NCBI RefSeq assembly: GCF_001267405.1
Contig: NZ_CP012369.1
Coordinates: 956,001-1,020,000, forward strand
Length of the DNA stretch: 64,000 nt
From: Moorella thermoacetica
Lineage (GTDB): Bacteria > Bacillota > DSM-521 > Neomoorellales > Neomoorellaceae
Reading direction: 5' to 3'
Each line of letters begins with the position of its first letter. The stretch's first letter is position 1. Of the stretch, positions 63,659 to 64,000 are shown piece after piece. The position numbers and the translations under genes were made by a program. The notes beneath the pieces were generated by a model. That model was given only the letters and a program-made list of their open reading frames with translations. It did no database searches and was not told the DNA's origin.

Positions 63659-64000
63659 GTGGCCAAAGCTATTATGCTCCAGGGAACCAGTTCCAATGTC
63701 GGCAAGAGTGTCCTGGCAGCGGCCCTCTGCCGGATTTTCCACCGGAACGGCTATCGGGTGAGCCCCTTTAAATCTCAGAATATGGCGCTTAACTCCGGAG
63801 CCACCCCCGATGGAGGCGAGATGGGCCGGGCCCAGATCGTCCAGGCCATGGCGGCCGGGGTGGTACCCCGCGTAGAGATGAACCCGATCCTACTTAAACC
63901 GACGGCCCATGCCAGCTCCCAGGTAATCGTCCTCGGGCGACCGGTGGGCAACCTGGGCGCCCGGGAGTACCACGGCCATTTCAACCAGAAGCTCTGGTCC
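63659..64000 (+). CDS. cobQ: Cobyric acid synthase CobQ/CbiP, 5' part
   Basis: First 114 codons; the gene runs off the window. [20 protein letters not shown] with a P-loop-like ATP motif, then [25 protein letters not shown] and [21 protein letters not shown], diagnostic of CobQ/CbiP. It amidates cobyrinate a,c-diamide at positions b, d, e and g using glutamine. GTG 63659 overlaps nothing but starts 2 bases after cbiC, behind GAGGAG. Confidence 0.96.
   Translation, partial: MAKAIMLQGTSSNVGKSVLAAALCRIFHRNGYRVSPFKSQNMALNSGATPDGGEMGRAQIVQAMAAGVVPRVEMNPILLKPTAHASSQVIVLGRPVGNLGAREYHGHFNQKLWS

Overview
The window is a continuous stretch of a low-gene-gap, moderately GC-rich chromosome from a spore-forming Gram-positive anaerobe. 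The evidence is codY, polC, rnj and rny together with sporulation genes (spoVS, dpaA/dpaB, spoIIIE, ymxH, ylzJ/tepA, a ytvI-like gene), a 2[4Fe-4S] ferredoxin and a complete run of anaerobic (cobalt-early) corrin genes. Frequent GTG/TTG starts behind strong Shine-Dalgarno sequences and the gene order point to a thermophilic clostridium close to Moorella. That genus call is an inference from family resemblance, not from a search. I see no prophage, insertion sequence, CRISPR array, rRNA or tRNA.

Layout. (1) 1-886: 3' end of hslU, then codY. (2) 1080-9295: rpsB-tsf, pyrH-frr, a PASTA-like small protein, ferredoxin, then uppS-cdsA-ytvI-like-dxr-rseP, followed by ispG (9306-10385). (3) 10688-16070: proS and an unusual polC that lacks the proofreading exonuclease domain. 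(4) 16259-25067: rimP-nusA-rnpM-ylxQ-infB-rbfA-nrnA-truB-ribF, a small unknown gene, and rpsO. (5) 25209-31879: pnp, a YlxY-like deacetylase, a D,D-carboxypeptidase, an M16 peptidase, dUTPase-like and small sporulation/membrane genes. (6) 31899-37832: a lysine riboswitch, then dapB, dpaA-dpaB, asd, lysC, dapA. (7) 37985-44051: rnj, convergent ylzJ/tepA, spoIIIE, rodZ. (8) 44048-50231: rimO, pgsA, an FtsH-like protease with a small membrane partner, thpR, recA, recX. (9) 50239-53939: a candidate non-coding RNA or attenuated leader, rny with a probable ATT start, an unknown gene, ymdB and spoVS. (10) 54017-55172: a PHP phosphoesterase and a coiled-coil protein. (11) 55176-64000: a cobalamin riboswitch followed by cobU, cbiD, E, T, L, F, G, H, J, X, C and the start of cobQ, which runs off the window.

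How the parts work together. Regions 2-5 are the conserved Firmicute block for translation, isoprenoid/lipid synthesis, replication and RNA decay. Region 6 is a lysine/diaminopimelate/dipicolinate module: DapA/DapB make dihydro- and tetrahydrodipicolinate, DpaA/B divert it to the spore solute dipicolinate, and a lysine riboswitch gates dapB. Region 11 builds the corrin ring from sirohydrochlorin by the cobalt-early route under feedback by cobalamin.

The items most worth a second look are: the tandem TACA-N2-TGTA palindromes in front of dpaA; the promoter-RNA-terminator unit between recX and rny, with the ATT start of rny; the short FtsH-like protease coupled to an extracytoplasmic-domain protein; the exonuclease-less PolC; and leader structures in front of rpsB and rimP-nusA.
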